This document shows, one piece after another, positions 5,550-6,387 of a stretch of DNA of 6,387 nucleotides (positions are counted from its first letter, which is position 1; the number at the start of each line of letters is the position of its first letter). The notes beneath the pieces were generated by a model. The model did not search any database and was not told the DNA's origin. It saw nothing but the letters and a program-made list of their open reading frames with translations. A program made the position numbers and the translations under genes. This DNA is from Vallitaleaceae bacterium (GTDB lineage Bacteria; Bacillota; Clostridia; Lachnospirales; Vallitaleaceae), in the NCBI GenBank assembly GCA_027858555.1, contig JAQICP010000392.1, forward strand, positions 1 to 6,387, written 5' to 3'.

Positions 5550-6387
5550 TTATTTTTGAGGATCTAAACCGACCTCATCTATTTGTATTCTTCCTCGTCC
5601 GTGAGATTTTGCATAATACATGGCATTATCGGCTCGGTTAAGGAGATCTTCTGCATTCATTCCAAAGGTTGGAAATGATGTGATGCCAATGCTTATATCT
5701 ATAGAGACATCACCTTTTTCATGTGAAAGTACCTGCGCTTTAATTTCTTCATGCATTAGAGCCATAACGCCGTAAGTTTGTTCTATGGTTTTATCTGGTA
5801 TCACTAGTACAAATTCCTCACCACCATATCTGCCGGCAAAACCATCCGCTTTGTCTGCATATATCTGAGCGATACTAGAAACCATCTTGATGGCCTGATC
5901 GCCAAATAGATGACCATGGGTATCATTCACTTTTTTAAAATAATCAATATCGAATAGTATAACAGAAAACGATTTATTTTCAAGTCTATATCGTTCATAA
6001 AGTGCTTCTAAAAGATCTTGGAATGCGCGTCTGTTATATAGATTAGTTAGTGAATCTATTCTAGCCATTTCTTCCATTTTTGAATATAGGCTTGCATTAT
6101 TAACTGCGATATTGATCTGAGTTGCAATTGCATGAAAGAACTCAAGGGAACTTTCGCCAAAATAATCCTTTTGATGATGTTCAGCAAACAACAAACCATA
6201 TACATTGCCATTTCTTACTAATGGTACGAATATTAAGGAACCAACCATTTGGCTGCCCGAAAATACGTATTCATCTTCTGTTACATCAGCATCAATAAAC
6301 GGTTCTTTTGATGTCAAAAAAGGTTTCATGAGTCCTGATTCTATCAGTTTGATAAAATGCATGGTCGCTTCAGTATCTGTCGTAGAT
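5550..6387 (-). CDS. GAF-GGDEF diguanylate cyclase, 5' end outside the window
   Basis: Predicted to make cyclic-di-GMP from GTP. The frame is open through base 6387 and continues outside the window. The Met at 6362 has eight further in-frame codons before it and falls inside a domain, so it should not be taken as the start. Counting from that Met, residues about 35-92 are the C-terminal part of a GAF-like sensor domain (SLIFVPLVRNGNVYGLLFAE, 42-61). A helical linker SLYSKMEEMARID (91-103) leads to the GGDEF domain: DSLTNLYNRR (103-112), LFDIDYFKKVND (136-147), THGHLFGD (148-155), the active-site RYGGEEF (178-184) and RADNAMYYAKSHGRGRI (243-259). Catalytic residues are intact. No RxxD inhibition site is seen at the usual place (KADG at 171-174). 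It is first of the visible operon genes, 12 bases before the hydrolase gene. Membrane segments may lie in the missing part. Confidence 0.93.
   Translation of the reverse strand, partial: STTDTEATMHFIKLIESGLMKPFLTSKEPFIDADVTEDEYVFSGSQMVGSLIFVPLVRNGNVYGLLFAEHHQKDYFGESSLEFFHAIATQINIAVNNASLYSKMEEMARIDSLTNLYNRRAFQDLLEALYERYRLENKSFSVILFDIDYFKKVNDTHGHLFGDQAIKMVSSIAQIYADKADGFAGRYGGEEFVLVIPDKTIEQTYGVMALMHEEIKAQVLSHEKGDVSIDISIGITSFPTFGMNAEDLLNRADNAMYYAKSHGRGRIQIDEVGLDPQK

Overview
The window looks like chromosomal DNA from an AT-rich Gram-positive anaerobe of the Clostridia. The reasons are the base composition, strong AGGAGG-type ribosome binding sites, a perfect sigma-A-type promoter, an intrinsic terminator with a T tract, and the gene families (UPF0237/UPF0210 pair, WalJ/YycJ-type hydrolase, PepD-type peptidase, GAF-GGDEF proteins). 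I cannot name the genus from sequence alone. Every gene I can support lies on the minus strand, so transcription runs from high to low coordinates.

Layout in transcription order. From 6387 to 1623 is a tightly packed run of five genes with gaps of 8 to 12 bases: a GAF-GGDEF diguanylate cyclase whose 5' end lies outside the window, a WalJ/YycJ-type metallo-beta-lactamase-fold hydrolase, a 90-residue ACT-domain protein (UPF0237), a 452-residue UPF0210/DUF711 'PFL family' protein, and a 486-residue M20-family Xaa-His dipeptidase (PepD). Each downstream ribosome binding site overlaps the stop codon of the gene before it, which suggests one co-transcribed, translationally coupled operon. It ends at a clear intrinsic terminator at 1561-1602.

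The intergenic stretch 1240-1622 is rich in structure. After the terminator come two diverged copies (49 of 53 bases identical, 103 bases apart) of a palindromic repeat. The complete copy can fold into a compact three-way junction. Next is a consensus promoter (TTGACA-17-TATAAT, 1313-1341) with an AT-rich upstream region, then a 16-base perfect palindrome in the probable 5' leader.

That promoter drives a second GAF-GGDEF gene (25-1239). Its reading frame is continuous from a well-placed ATG at 1239 but is broken by one in-frame TAG at 1105-1107. The stop falls inside what would be the second of two N-terminal membrane helices. The gene is therefore a recently broken or conditionally expressed membrane-anchored diguanylate cyclase, or a 44-residue membrane peptide followed by a re-initiated cytosolic cyclase, or it carries a sequence error. 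This is the most notable observation in the window.

Functionally the segment combines cyclic-di-GMP signalling at both ends with a housekeeping operon for peptide and amino-acid handling and DNA maintenance. The role of the conserved UPF0237-UPF0210 pair is not known.
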